Both the position numbers and the translations under genes were made by a program. A model generated the notes under the pieces. It made no database searches. It saw only the letters and a list, made by a program, of their open reading frames with translations, and was not told where the DNA came from. Of a stretch of 64,000 nucleotides of DNA, positions 48,696 through 61,746 are shown in pieces. Within the stretch, counting starts at the first letter, position 1. The number at the start of each line of letters is the position of its first letter. The stretch is from Diaporthe sp. PMI_573 (lineage: Eukaryota > Ascomycota > Sordariomycetes > Diaporthales > Diaporthaceae): positions 310,001 to 374,000 of the forward strand of contig JAJTUP010000034.1 of the NCBI GenBank assembly GCA_021399435.1. Reading direction: 5' to 3'.

Positions 48696-51600
48696 ATGGA
48701 GCACGTATCGGTGGCCACGCGTTTCGTGGCCAGGCAAGATCTCGACGATCCGGCCAAGAAGCTGCTCGACCTGATATCCGACCCCTTCTCCAGCGAGGCA
48801 AGTCGCCTGTTCACTTGTTCACCCTCACGCGCCGCGGAACATGAGTGCTAATCAGGGACCGTCCACAGCTCGCCACTAAATCCGTCTGGGCCTCCCTGGC
48901 CTCGTCACTGGGTGTCACCGCCACCGTCGTCCTGTTGTTCTCCTTCTTCCGCCCATACCACACCGTCGTGTACGCGCCCAAATTAAAACATGCCGACGAA
49001 AATCGAGCACCACCACCGCTGGGCAAGGGCCCATTCTCCTGGATTCCTCCATTATGGCAGACCACCGAAAGGGACGTCATCCGGATGGCCGGTTTGGACG
49101 CCGCCATCTTCTTGCGCTTCATCAACATGCTGCGCAACATGTTTGTCATTATGGCTGTCATAGGCTGTGCGGTCCTGGTTCCAGTCAATTATACCCAGTC
49201 CATCCGCTTCGACAGCGACACCTGGCTCATGCGTTTGACCCCTTCAAACGTATGGAACACTGCCCAGTGGGCCACCGTTTTGTGTGCTTGGCTGTTCAAC
49301 ATCGTCGTGCTTGGCATGTTGTGGTGGAACTATAGGAAGGTTCTGCATTTGCGTCGAGAATACTTCGAGAGCCCGGAATATCAGCAGAGTCTGCACTCCA
49401 GGACTCTAATGGTGCGTGCAGCATTTGCGTGGTCATCCAGTCCCCTGAACCCCAACATCGGCCGCTGACAGCAGGTTGCAGCTCTATGATATACCAAAAA
49501 AGCTCTCATCGGATGAAGGAATCGCCAGGCTCATCGACATTGTAGCTCCAAATTCGTCCTTCTCAAGGACTGCTATTGCCCGCGACGTCAAGATTCTGCC
49601 GAAGCTGGTGGCACAGCACGAGAAGTGCGTGCGAAAGTTGGAGCAGGTCTTGTCCAAGTATCTCAAGGACCCTCACAGTCTCCCGGCTGCCCGCCCGGTC
49701 TGTTCGCCCTCAAAAAATGACCCGTCTTACTCCACCTACCCCAAGGGGCAAAAGGTCGACGCGATCGAGTACCTCACCCAGAGGATCAAGACACTGGAGT
49801 ATGAGATCAAGGAAGTAAGATCAAGCGTGGACAAGCGCAACACCAGACCATTTGGGTTTGCCTCTTATTCCGACATCAGTGAGGCACACTCGATCGCATA
49901 CGCGGCCCGGAAGAAAAAGCCCGATGGCGCCATTATCAAGCTCGCCCCCCGACCCAGCGACGTCATTTGGGATAACATGCCCTTGAGTGCCGCTACTCGT
50001 GCCAGGAAGAAGGTGTTCATCAGCCTGTGGATTGCTCTGCTGACCCTCGTGTGGGTCGCGCCCAACGCCATGATCGCCATCTTCTTGGTAAACCTCAGCA
50101 ACCTCGGCCTCGTCTGGCACGGCTTCCAGCTCTCACTAGAGACCAGTCCCGTGTTCTGGTCTATCGTACAGGGTATTGCATCACCGGCAATCACGTCGTT
50201 GGTGTACCTGTTGCTGCCCATCATTTTCCGCCGGCTGTCTATGAGGGGCGGTGACCAGACCAAATCCGGCCGAGAACGCCATGTCATCGGCAAGCTGTTC
50301 AACTTCTTCATCTTCAACAACTTGATCGTCTTCTCATTGTTCAGTGGCATGTGGACCTTCGTGGCAAACGTGCTGGAAGATGCCAGCAACGGCACCGACG
50401 CGTGGCAGGCGATTTTGGAGCAGGATTTCGGGGGCTCCGTTCTGATTGCCCTTTGCAAAATCTCACCTTACTGGGTGACCTACCTCTTGCAGCGCCAGCT
50501 CAGCACGGCCGTCGACCTGGCACAGCTCTGGAGCCTTATTTACAGCTTCTTCGCGCGCAAGCTGGGGTCCCCAACGCCGCGGGAGATGATCGAGCTCACC
50601 GCCCCGCAATCGTTTGAATATGCCAGCTACTACAACTATTGCCTTTACTACGCCACCGTCGCCCTGTCCTATAGTACCATCCAACCGCTTGTCCTCCCTT
50701 CCGTGGCTCTTTTCTTCGTTATTGACTGCGTCTTGAAGAAATACCTTCTCATGTACGTCTTCATCACCAAGAATGAGAGCGGCGGCATGTCGTGGCGGGT
50801 TGTCTTCAACCGCGTCATCTTTGCAGTCGTCCTCTCCAACCTCGTCGCATTTCTGGTCGCCTTTATGCGAAGCACCTACACCCAGGCCTATGCTTTGGTG
50901 CCACTGCCTTTCATCGCCATTGGCTTCAAGATCTACTGCGCCAAGGCCTTTGACAACAAGATACACTACTACTCGACCCGATTCGTACCTCGTGGCCCCG
51001 AGCCGGAAGTTGGCATCGCGAACAAGGAGAACCTGAAAAATGATCGCCTGGCATCAAAGTTTGGCCACCCTGTTCTTTACAGGCCTCTCATCACGCCCAT
51101 GGTCCATGCCAAGGCGCAAAACATTCTTGCGAGTGTGTATCAAGGTCGACTTAGCGATGGACGTGAGACCGGGTCGGCAGAAGGAACCAGCGTGTCCGGA
51201 TACAGCGACACCTACGCCCTCGACCCTATGCGTGCGGGAAGGCCAGGCAAGGCAGCTGGAAGCGGTCTGTCCGGCTTCGAGATCGTACCAGAAGGGAAGC
51301 TCGATTTTGAGTACTACAAGAACCGCAGCGAATTTGCCGAAGACCACGGGCAGGGTGACCTGTTCGGCAACCCTAGGGATATGATGCGACCCGGCACGCC
51401 GTCGAGCATGTTCGGCGGGTCGGATACGGATTCTAGGCCAGGCACACCGACAGGGGGTATGATGTTCAGCGGAAGCAAAGGCGGATTCGCGTCAACATCA
51501 GTTAGTGGCGCCGGGGGCGACGGCATCGGGCCTGCACCTGGGTACGCCAGTCCTTCGGCCCAGTACTCACCGAGGATAGCGCCGTTCGGCTCGCCAGCTA

Positions 51601-51929
51601 TGGATTACCCATCAAGAACACGGTCACCATACGGCCTTGTCGCAGGCAACGACTCCACGTCAAACCTGGTCCAATCCGCCGCGCCGATAGCATCGCCACC
51701 AGTGGGTTATTACGCCAACGACGCTGGCTCTAGAAGCGCCAGTATCGATCATGGCACCACAAGTTTTGACCGGCCCAGGGCTGGTGGAATGGCGGCCCCT
51801 GGCTCCTTAGGCGGTGGGCCGCAGGGATACGGAAACCTGCCTCAGGCCGAGTCGGAGTACGAAGATCCCATGAGTTATAATTATTTCCGAGGAGGAACCG
51901 GGAGGTCGAGATATAATGGTGGCAGTTAA
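48696..51929 (+). CDS. CSC1/OSCA-like osmosensitive cation channel (DUF221/RSN1 family)
   Basis: Multi-spanning membrane protein of the calcium-permeable, hyperosmolality- or tension-gated CSC1/TMEM63/OSCA family (family knowledge). Exons 48696-48797, 48869-49411 and 49482-51929 give 1030 residues. Order: extracellular N-terminus, first helix SVWASLASSLGVTATVVLLFS, two more helices (NMFVIMAVIGCAVLVPVNYT; WATVLCAWLFNIVVLGMLWW), a cytosolic loop (RTLM-LYDIPKKLSSDEGI to ARPVCSP), GAIIKLAPRPSDVIWDNMPLS, then seven or eight helices of the pore domain (SPAITSLVYLLLPIIFRRLS, ALCKISPYWVTYLLQRQL). Residues after about 700 are Gly/Ser/Pro-rich and disordered, probably regulatory. Intron 1 (48798-48868) starts with GC (gcaagt) and has a gctaat branch site; intron 2 is normal. 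Convergent with the Zn2Cys6 gene. Confidence 0.93.
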
Positions 51930-53329
51930 GAAGCAATGCGGGTTGGTAAGGGATTCGGAAAGATCCCGGCGGGATGGAAACTCAAATGGATAAGGTCTGT
52001 TTCACAACACAGATACTGTGGTACAATTGCATTGGCTTGGCGTAGCGGTTGACGAATAATGATTGGGAAATTCCCGGACGGGTGGGGATCGGGCTATAGA
52101 ACAGAAGAGCTTCAAGATGTGTGCCTGGCAGATAGGCACATGACTGCCCAATGTGCGGTAATAAACACGCGGGCTTCAGAAGCTGTTGACTTGCGCGAAG
52201 ATCCCGTTCATTCCAAGCAGGCGAAAACAATTTACGTGCAAATGGACTGGACGCCTGGCCTTCACTTCCCCGAGGGTCTTCGTTAGACTTTGTTCTGCCC
52301 GTCCGACGGCGCGGCGATGTTTGCCCCACAGCCGTTGCACTGTGTTACTATCTCGACCGCCAACTTAATAGTCCCTGGCGAATTGTCTGCTTCGTCGCAT
52401 TACGTATCGTTGGAAGTGCCCATGTTCAAAATGCTCAGTCCACGTTGTTTGAATTGTGAGGCCATGTGAGGCCACTCAAGTCGTGCCAGTAGAACTCGGA
52501 TGCTGGCTCTGTTCACAGCGTCCAAATTCGTTGAAGAGGCCCCTGGGGGTGAGGGGTGTAAGATCTATGGTCCTTGATCGTTGCTCACACATACCACAAC
52601 GGCTTGAATTTGACAATGCTACTGTTGGTGATTCCACCGAAACCGCTAGTTCTGGATGGCCCCATGAGGGCCCGACGGCCAGACATCCAGTGGTGTGGTC
52701 GCGGGTTGGTTCAACTGCAGCCCTCCAGCTTCTGGCCCAGACAAGATCAACTAGACATGTCTGGCCGTCGAGGCCCTCCTTCTACTTCTATCCCGGGTGA
52801 GCCATCTTCATCCTCGGGCTCAAAGCCGCTCAGCTTACGCCGCAGAACATAGAGATGAGATTGGTAGGATTGGTTGCCCAAGGGTTCCTCGCTGGCTGTT
52901 GGTTCGTACAACATGCCTACCAACAAACGGGGTTCTGCCTGGGTGATACAATACATGTGACTTCTCAATAAAACCCAAGGAGAAGAACGTCCCAAGCCAC
53001 TACCGCTTGGCGTGGCCTGCTGGGCTGGGCGGGAGATGACAGAAGTCTGCTCAATTCATTTCAAAAACATCCTATATATTATAGGAATGGTAACTCCCCG
53101 AACCCCAGCCATTGTCTAGGTACCCAATGCCGCGCGCACGGTGGACCCATCAAGAAAATGCTCGCTCGCCTAAGAAAGTCTCCGACCCTAGAACCAGGAG
53201 CTTTTTGAATCTGTTGAAAATGGATTGCTAAGAATTGCCTCCCACCGTCCACGGTGAAAATAGTCCCAAGAAGATGCCTTTGGAAATAAGAAAGAAGAGG
53301 GGGTGAAAGAGGCCTCTCACAAAAAGAGG
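51930..53329. other. Intergenic between convergent stops
   Basis: About 1.4 kb with the 3' flanks of the channel and the transcription factor. Short frames only; nothing recognised. Confidence 0.5.
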
Positions 53330-56326
53330 TCATTCCGTCTCGGTCTCCTCCGCCAATTGCCATGTGCCTGAAGTCCCAAAGGCCAGTCCCGGTAATGTCT
53401 GCCCAAGGAGCATTGCCTCCGGTATTTCACCATAAGAGAAGCCCTGGATGTCCCCTCCGCCAAGGCCCTCCAGTGCTTCAGCGATCCGCATGGACTCGCT
53501 TTCGCTGAGTATATCTCGAAGTCGTTCCTCAGAAATCATGTCCAGATCGTGAGGCCCAGACAGAGTGTGGATAGGCGGGGGCGACAGCTGCTCTCCTTGC
53601 AGCATGGGCCCGGCCCTTGTGTAATCTGATCCTGGGTGACCGTCGAAGTTTGGTAATTGGCCCGAGACGGGCAATTCGTGACGTCCCCCAGCTGGTTTGT
53701 TGTTGATGGCGGTGAACATGGATGGTATCGGCCGCGGCATCTTCTCGGCGAGGTGAGCCTCATGTCCCGTGGGAGATCTGCACTCCGGAGGGCTTACCCT
53801 CGACTGATCCGAAAATCCGTATGGCCCGTGACGATCATCCTCAGCCATGATCATGCCATTGTTGATGATCTTCGCGTTTTGTACTTTCCATTCCGCCAAT
53901 CCTCCGCCGTGGATTGGGTGCTTGCCATCGTCCTGAGGAGTAAACCCGCTTTTGATGTTGCCGTGGGTAAGCGCGCGATATTCGTACTTGATTTTGGCCA
54001 TGTAATTATCTAGATCCTTGCTGTCGGGGAAATATGATTAGCATAGTTCACGGTTAACCAGAATAGGCCATGGCTCAGCGGGGCTTTTTCGAAGTCGACG
54101 GGAAATCGCTCAACTCACAAATAACCAAGATAAGTTGAAGCCATTTTGAGCCACCCCGAGAAGCGCACAAGGGTCTGGTAACAGACTCCAGTTGGGCCGA
54201 CTTTTGTCATGTCCATTTCTTCCGAACCGTCACCATCTTCATCGTCATCCACTAGCATGTGCCTTTGCTCATCCATATGAGAAAAATGCCATGCATATTG
54301 CCCAACGAAGGCTGCTGTCCAGATTGTGAATAGCACTAGCGCGGACATCGGCAGCTTATCACGGCATATTTCGATCACATCGACGATGTCTTTGGCGGCT
54401 TTGAAGACCTGCTCTGCGCTTTGCTCCCAAAAGCCGTTGGGGATATTATATTTGCCAGCTGGAAAGGTTGGCTCATCCAGTGGACCAACGGGACCATTGC
54501 AACGGATCGGAAGGAAGGGGATATACTCGCTACATTGTGGTTAGCCGGTTTTGAGCCTTCGAGCGCAACTCCCCTGAAACCTCGTGAGCAGCAAAAGTGT
54601 CGGCTTACCGATGCAGCATGATCTGACAGACACTACCAAGCATATGCAGAGAAACATACACGCTCGAAGCTTGGTGGTTTTCGTGCCTATGATAATTTGA
54701 GGTCGAGAGGGTGAATGTCGATGGGAGGTCGGAATAGAACGCATCCAGCTGTTCCCGGAGCTGGCAAAATTTGGTCCGTTTATCCCACGGAGGATGTTCT
54801 TCAACCAGGCGACCACCAGCGAAGCTGAATTTGGAGATCTCACCCCAGAGATCCACCAGCCGCACGAACCTGCTGAGCACGCTATCGTCCTCTGCATCTC
54901 TGGGACCTTGGTCATCGGGGGATCCGTTCAGAAACCCGGTTCTCACGTCCTTCGATAGGTCAAACGCCCATTCGTTGCAAGGCAGCTGGATCTGGAGGTC
55001 TTCGGATCGGATAGTTGGCACACGCTCCTTCCCACAAGCAAGCAATCGGTCAAGAATGAGACAGCTGAACATCGTCCTCCTCCTGATCTCCTTAGCTATC
55101 ATCAGCTCTGGCTGTGACGGTGGCATCTTCGGCGATAAACTCTTGCTAGTTCTGATTGCTCGCGTGCGCGACTTTGGGTCGTGCCTGTCTCCGAAACCAA
55201 GGCCCAGGGCCTGAGCCATTCGAATGGCGACGCCCACGTACATCCACGCCCCCAAGCCACCTGTCTTTGGTTGGACCTGACTCCATTCGTACAAACCCAA
55301 CATCAAGAAGGCTTGGACCCTCTCTACCGAGGCCGTGGTCATGGTTGTTCCCAGTGGACCAAGAGCCTTTCGCAAAGCCTCAGCAAAGTATTCGGACGCA
55401 GCGGATGAGTCTGATTTGGTCTGGACAGGCCGGCTCTTGATCGCCCCTGCCTGCGAGCTTGCTGTGTGAGTGGCATATTTGACCAGGTCCGGATGGAATC
55501 GGGCTGTGAGGGTGAGAACTCCGAGCAAAACAAGGTTAGTGTCTGGTGAGGCGTCCTTCTGGTTTGCCCTGAACTTATTGCCCATATTCTCCTTGAGGGT
55601 CGGTACGTGAAGGAAAGGCAACTCGGTGGCAAAGTGGAGCCTGTAGATGTCGAAAACTTCTGACCAAAGTTTCGGCGTCAGGTAGTGCGCAGACAATACA
55701 TCATCAGCGTGAGCTGCAGCCGCGTGCTGGCCTTCTGCTCGTGACACATCTTCGATCTTCTTGATACGCTTCCGATCTGATCCAGGGTCGCGTTCAGTCT
55801 TGATGCCGGCCGGAAGATCGCTCCGCTTGGGCGGGATTGGCGTCGCTTCTGGGTACCTGCAGTCTTTGCCCTGCTTGATGCAAGTCTCGCAAGGTGAAGA
55901 GCCTCCGTCGTTGTCACACTTGATCTTGGACTTTCGACACCTAAGACAAGCTATGCTCGATCGCATAGGCTGCCGCTTGATGACGGCCTTTTTGTCATCA
56001 CCGGCACTCATCACGGGAAATCCTGCACTGTCTCTCCTTTCATCATAGGCCTGTCCATGCCCTGCTCCAGGCCCGCCGACCGGTACGAAGCCCTTGATGG
56101 AGTGGTTGTGGTAGGTCGGCGGTGGAGGCGGCAGTGTTGGGGTCAGGGGCACCGGCGGAGGCTCTCCAGACCCTGCAATGAAAGCTTCCTCGAACTTTCG
56201 TTTCGGTGTGGAGTGAACAGACGGGCCGGAAGGCGTGTTGGCCGTTTCATCGGCAGACGGGTCGGGTGGGGAGAGAATGGATTGTAGAGAGGTAATTGTG
56301 CCGGTTGTTTGGGTCCTTGGCAGACC
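53330..56326 (-). CDS. Zn2Cys6 transcription factor with fungal-specific TF domain (start unresolved)
   Basis: Fungal nuclear regulator; targets unknown. Exons: open frame to 54609, then 54529-54119 and 54020-53330; joins give MLHR-EYIPFLPIRC and YLGYF-KDLDNY. The binuclear zinc cluster at 55948-55859 reads C-x2-C-x6-C-x8-C-x2-C-x6-C (CLRCRKSKIKC then SPCETCIKQGKDC), followed by a basic linker and a Fungal_trans domain (LHFATELPFLHVPTLKE, VRIMAQAL-like GVAIRMAQALGLGFGD, EIRRRTMFSCLILDRLLACGKE). The C-terminus is disordered and ends in EEL-like TWQLAEETETE. The first in-frame ATG is at 56011, but the frame upstream to 56326 still looks coding (SVHSTPKRKFEEAFIAGSGE), so a 5' exon with the true ATG probably lies beyond a leader intron; I could not place it. 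Confidence 0.85.
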
Positions 56327-57696
56327 CTAGCGCAAGCTCTAACAGCTGAGAAAGACCCGGTCTTGCGACGAGAGGGACACAACAACGGTTTCCCTCCTGC
56401 TCTGCTCCAAGAGCCAGCCGTGATCGCGACCCGTCGGAGTTCCGAGGCGAAAAGAGGGAGAGCCGAGCCGTAGTGCTGTAGCAGTGGCTCAGAGAGCTAG
56501 ATACGTTATAGTCGAGTTCCGCAACAATAGCTCCCAACACGCCTGGACACAAGAGGGCCTCTAGCTTGAGGTAGAAATCCCGGATGGGTGTTGCTTGCTT
56601 GCGCGTGTGTGTGACGGCATCAAAGGTATGCAAGCAGCCGTGTCTATCCTCTCCAACGGATCTGGCTGGTATTGGGCGAAGCACTGCGACGTCCGGAACG
56701 ACGCGATGTCCAACACACGGGAAGAAAAACGGTTCTAGAGCACCCTGCTAGGACGGCGCCAAAGTCAAGCGTTGGTGTCGGGAAGATGCGTTGGCTAGGA
56801 GGGATGGAGAGCGCCGCAATTGATCTGACCACATGAAGTTGGGCACCGGGGTACTCTTGTCCGCTATGGGGGCCGGCGTGGGATACACGGTGGTGGGATG
56901 ATGACGATCTGGAATGATGCCTAGGGACATATGACAGGCGAGGTCGAAGAAGCAATTTGGCGCCGGTCAGTGGCGTTACCAATGGTAGACTATATGGGAA
57001 ACTGGCGCTCAAGGTGTCAAGGGGGCGCGGGCAGGGCAGGGCAGGGGCAGGGAAGGCGACGAGGGTAGGGGAGGGTAGGGCCGACGAGGCAGATAGGCTG
57101 GCTGTGAAAACATCCGGCGAGGGCCAACATGCAGAGCAGAGAGCTATGTTTTCTGGTAGGGGAAGTGAGAAGAGATCACAGATCATCCAAGCTCCCCTCC
57201 CTCCCTGGCGACCAACCGGGCCAGGGCTGTCAGGCTGGCCTGGCTCGCCTGGCTGGTTGTTCCCAGCGCGCCCCGTCCCCCGGACACGGGCACACGGGCA
57301 ACACGGTTCGGCCAGAGGCACCCACTGAGGGACTAATCAGATCAAGGGGACCCCACGCTACTGTAGCAGGGAGGGGTTCGTTGAAACGAGTTGGCGATTG
57401 TAGGCGGCGGACCGGTCAACGACAGGCCCACCCAGGTGCATCTCGCATCTCGAGCAGGTGCAACACCACACACACAAGTACAATACTGTACTGTACTCAA
57501 AAATAAACAGGCACAGGGTTCCTCCAGGCAGCCCAGGAAACACGACTGGAAGCCGCGGGCAAGGCCGTGTGCACGATTATGCCAAAGTTATGCCACAATT
57601 ATGCCACGCCCACCCGAGAACACACTGCCTCCTTCTGGTGGTGGAAGTGCCGAGCAGTCAGTCTGATAACTTCGGCGCACCACTCACGGGGCGTTC

Positions 57697-57723
57697 CAGC
57701 AGCAGCAGCAGCAGCAGCAGCAG
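57697..57723. repeat. (CAG)9 trinucleotide repeat
   Basis: Nine perfect CAG units in apparently noncoding DNA upstream of the Zn2Cys6 gene. Confidence 0.93.
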
Positions 57724-58569
57724 ACGGTCCGCAGTCGCCCGACAGACACATGGAAAGACGACCCTGTCAGGCGACTTCATGGGACTTCATGGGACACGTG
57801 CAGGGCCGAGGCAAGGGCCCTTCTGCACCGCGGGAAGTCGGTGACTCTCCGGCCGAAGGTGATGAGGGCCAGGGGGTCCGTCGTCCCGATTCCTGGGCGA
57901 TGCAGAAGCAAGCCGACGGGAGTGGAACGCGCACTAGCCCCCGCAATGCCTTCGAGGCGCGATTCTGCAGGACTGCGATCTGCAATACCTGTGGGATGAA
58001 GCCCACGAGCAAAGATGTCGACGATTAACGCACGTACAAACACACAAATGCCGGACGGGTGTTGACGAGAGAGCTGGGGAGGGCGATGTCTCGGCAGGAC
58101 TGCCGATATCAAGACCGTTTCGACCCGGGCTGAGCCAGAAACTGTATTCTGGCCGACTGACTCGTGGGGTGCCGTCGAATCCTGGGAGTGAAAACCGGGC
58201 GGGCGCAAGGAGCGAGGTTGCTCGATGGGCAAACACCCCCATGCTGGCTGGCTGGTTGGGCATGCCGAAGCCGAAAGCGCGGGTAGGAGGGAGATGATTG
58301 CTTATTTGAGCTGCATGCATGAGAAGCGCCGTCCAGAACAGAAACATGATGGCAACCCTGTGTGCTGGGCGGGGAAGCCGTTCGCGTGTGAGTGGGGACT
58401 GTTGAAGTCTATTCCTGTGACTGTGCAGTACATGTGTGCTGTACCGTAACTGTGGACTTCTGATTCAGAACCAACGGAAGGGAGCTTGCCGCCCTCGAGG
58501 TTCGACCACCACGGCCGAGACCACCTGGGAAGTGCAATGCCTCGCGTGTCACGTCGTGAGCTCCTCCGG

Positions 58570-58600
58570 CCCATGGGCCGACCCATGGGCCGACCCATGG
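58570..58600. repeat. 2.6 tandem copies of CCCATGGGCCGA
   Basis: 12-bp unit containing the palindrome CCCATGGG, two full copies and a partial third. Noncoding; could be a clustered protein-binding site, but no known factor is recognised. Confidence 0.88.
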
Positions 58601-59771
58601 ATCGCATCCTGGGATGAAAGGTCGAACGGGCCTATACCATAGAGCAGACGAGATCGACCGTGACGTGAGGTGACTGCTGCCAGGGTCCGTGCCACTGACC
58701 GACCAGTCTCCGTTGCGGGATGGATTGGGATGCCTGAGACGCTGAGAGCCTGCTTGTGGCGGGCCGTACCATAAACTCTATATTCCGGGCGTGATAAGGT
58801 TGGGTCCCACGGGCTCGCTAGAATAATTATCAGGGGGGGGGAGAACGGCGCTCGGCCCTCCAGCTAACCTGTAAACTGAGCTACCGGCACGCGATAGCCT
58901 CCCGTGGGAGCATCCATCATGGTCGCCGATTGGCTGCTGGTTGTTTGACGGTTGGGCCGATGAGTCCTGACTGAGCAATCCGAATAGGCAGGCGATGCAT
59001 CGTGAGCACCATCACAGCGCAAGCCAAGTCAACTCAGCTTTCGTGTAGCTAAAGTCACGAGATCCGTTAGAGCTGGCTCAATCTAACGTCTTGGCGTCAA
59101 CGTGAGAACCGCATTCCAGGAATTTCTGAGACCATCACGAGACTAATGAGAAACCGATATGAATAGATGCTGAGTGGGTGAGTATCGGAGAGGAGGCCGC
59201 TTATTATTAGCGGCCGGGATGGCGAAATGCGTCGTCGTCCTCTCGTCTTGTCGCCTTGGCAGCGCGGCAGCCGTTGGACGCAGCTGTTACTGTAGATAGA
59301 TGTTGGCGGGGTCGCCCAGGCTTGTCAGTCAGTCTCGAGCACAGCCAACACCCAATGACGTCGCTCAAGCTTGCAAGCTTGCCTGCGACCGCCGCCGACT
59401 GCTATCGACGTCCCCAACCAAGCTCCGGCCGCCGCAAGAGGCCTCTTGTTTGATGCCAGACCACGAGACGCCCGCCCCACACAGCACCTCCCATTAAGCG
59501 CGCAAGTACGCCGCCTCCCTCCCATTCCCTGATTTGCCCCTTTTGACCCAACTCGGACACCTAGATTATACTTCTTTCTTGGACATTTCCCTTTTCCTCT
59601 GCTATTACTTTCCCCTCGAATTTGGACATACATCTCCTATCGCGCCCCTCTCACGCTGTTCGCGACAGAAGCGGTATTCGACCCCTCCAGTCGCCTCGAG
59701 CTTCTTGGCTGCGAAGAGACCGCCTGAACCTCGTTGACGCCTGTGCTCGCAACACCTCAAACACAGACGCA

Positions 59772-61459
59772 ATGCCTTCGGGACAGAATGTGCGTACCAG
59801 ACAGCGCAGCGCAGGTGACTTATCCCGTACCGGACACTAATTCTGCGGGTAGGATCCCAAGCTGTTGTACGCCGTCAACGGCGTGTCAGCTTACCACCTT
59901 GCCAATGGCAAAGAGGAGTGCCTCACGCAGGCTGGGCCTCAGACCCTCTCTCTGCTGATGGTCCCTACTTCTTCACCCTTTGCGGACGCTTCTGCGTTGG
60001 GCCCCTCGTCAGCCCCACCGGAAGAGGATTTCTACCTCCACCTGCACCTACCGCCTGAGCTTGACTTGCCTCTGCCTGCAACGACCCAGATATACCACCA
60101 GCCGCCCAGGAGCTACCTGATCCCCCGATGGGACCTTGGCCCCGACAGCGGCGCCTTTACGAGAATCGAGTTTCCCGAGCTCGGGAGTCGGCCAGGAGTC
60201 CAGGATGATATTGATACCTGGGAGACATGTATAGCTCAATGTACGGCTTTCTTGGAGCGCTCTCCACCGCCACTCCCCAAGGACACGAAGTCGAGCACGG
60301 TCTCCTCGAAAGGCAACTCTTCCAAGTCAAAGGCTGCCCTGGCCGCAGAGGAACAGCTTCCCGCCTATCACCCAGGCGACTACAAGCCAGGAGAGGCATA
60401 CGCGAAGGGCAGCCACAGCTCCACCCATGGCGGCCAGATAGTCCTGGTGGACGAGGAAGATGGCAGCGTCATCGGGGAGCTCGGCGAGGGCTTCGACATG
60501 GTAGAGAGCAACTCTTTGAAGCCCGGCTCGAAAGGTGAGTGGACAACCTCGTGTGAACATGCCCGGGGGCAAGGAACTAAATTCGTGCCTCAGATCCAGT
60601 ACAGATTACGCTACCCGGGGAGGGTTCCAACAAGATTGCAATCGCGCCTGCGAAGCCCGAGGATGTGGACCTTGTAATGCACCCGGCATATCAAAAGTCA
60701 ACATTGGTCTCGAATGCTGCTGCAGCATCGCGATTGATCGTGACCACTTCAGACTATGTCTCGAAAGCGCTGCAGGGCGGCGCAGACAGCTTTACCCAGA
60801 AGACTAAGCCAGTGGCCAAACCAGTAACTTTCAAACCGACGACCAAGGAACACGTCCGCAGGGTCCACACTTTCACGAGCGGTGCGGCCGGGGTGTCGGC
60901 CAAGACGGTTGGCGCAATCGGCCATGTCGCACAGAACTTGGGCGCCACCCTCGGCCGGCATGGTAAGAACAACGGCCAGTCGAAGGGTTTCGACAAGGAC
61001 GGTAAACCTCTTGACACGTACAAGCCTGGGATCCTCAACAAGAGCATGATGGCTTTCTCAACAGTGGCGGATGGCATAGAACAAGCGGGGCGTTCGCTTC
61101 TCGAATCCAGCTCAAACGCTGCCACGACAGTGGTGGGCCATCGATGGGGTCCTGAGGCTGGCGACTTGTCGAGGAGCCTGGGCGGAGGCGTGAAGAACGT
61201 GGGGCTGGTTTATATCGATGTGACCGGTGTTTCCCGGCGTGCAATCCTTAAGTCGGTGGCCAAGGGGATGGTCGTCGGCAGAGTTAAAGGCGGCGGCGAG
61301 GTCGTGGTTGGTGGCGGTGATGGTGGCGAGGCAGTCGTGACTGGTGCACTACCTGCTGGCCAGCAGCAACAGTATCTGGAGGGCCAAGGCGCAGGCGCTT
61401 CCTCAGAAACCAGCTCGATCAGCGGGGTGGAGGGTAAGAAGCCCGCGACGAAACGTTGA
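59772..61459 (+). CDS. Spartin/senescence-domain protein
   Basis: Relative of human spartin and plant ERD7/senescence proteins, lipid-droplet and membrane-associated (family knowledge). Exons 59772-59789 (only six codons, MPSGQN), 59853-60534 and 60594-61459 give 521 residues. The N-terminal half reads LLYAVNGVSAYHLANGKEE and FYLHLHLPPELDLPLPATTQ, with an acidic linker and a Pro/Ser-rich spacer. The senescence domain spans about 260-480, shown by AAAASRLIVTTSDYVSKALQGG, HTFTSGAAGVSAKTVGAIGHVAQNLGATLG, FSTVADGIEQAGRSLLESS and VGHRWGPEAGDLSRSLGGGVKNVGLVYIDVTGVSRRAI. The tail is Gly-rich and basic. The tiny first exon is supported by phase-0 joining and a cactaat branch site in the 63 bp intron. 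Confidence 0.88.
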
Positions 61460-61746
61460 GACGGTGCTGGACGGTCAGCCACGCTGTTCGAGTGGTCCTC
61501 TGTCCTCTTTTTGAACGAGAGCGGCTTGTTCTAAGTCTCTCTGGATCTCGAACACGCGACCGCGTCGGTGGGGGAGCACCGATCGCGCAGTACATAAGTG
61601 CCTGATGCCTTTTTAATGAATAGTAGCAGCCATAAATCGAATACTTGAGCCGAGGAACTGGAACCGAGGGCCATCATCTTGAGGCGCGTGAGAACAGTTT
61701 CTGCAAGGCATGTGGATCTGCGCTGTAGGTAAGCACATACACATAT

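Larger units (their letters stand above)
56327..59771. other. Intergenic, divergent TF / spartin promoters
   Basis: About 3.4 kb. The left part probably contains the missing first exon and leader of the Zn2Cys6 gene (CT-rich on the minus strand). A 225-codon minus frame at 56644-57321 lacks motifs and is not called. (CAG)9 lies at 57697-57723 and a 12-bp repeat at 58570-58600. The last 300 bp before the spartin ATG is CT-rich leader. Confidence 0.5.

Noticed and set aside
56143..56385. 80-codon minus-strand frame with an ATG upstream of the zinc cluster
   Set aside because: It is in a different frame from the Zn2Cys6 protein and overlaps its coding-like upstream sequence.
56644..57321. 225-codon minus-strand frame upstream of the Zn2Cys6 gene
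   Set aside because: Pro/Ser/Leu-rich text from a CT-rich leader, with no conserved motif; not in frame with the factor through any splice I could justify.
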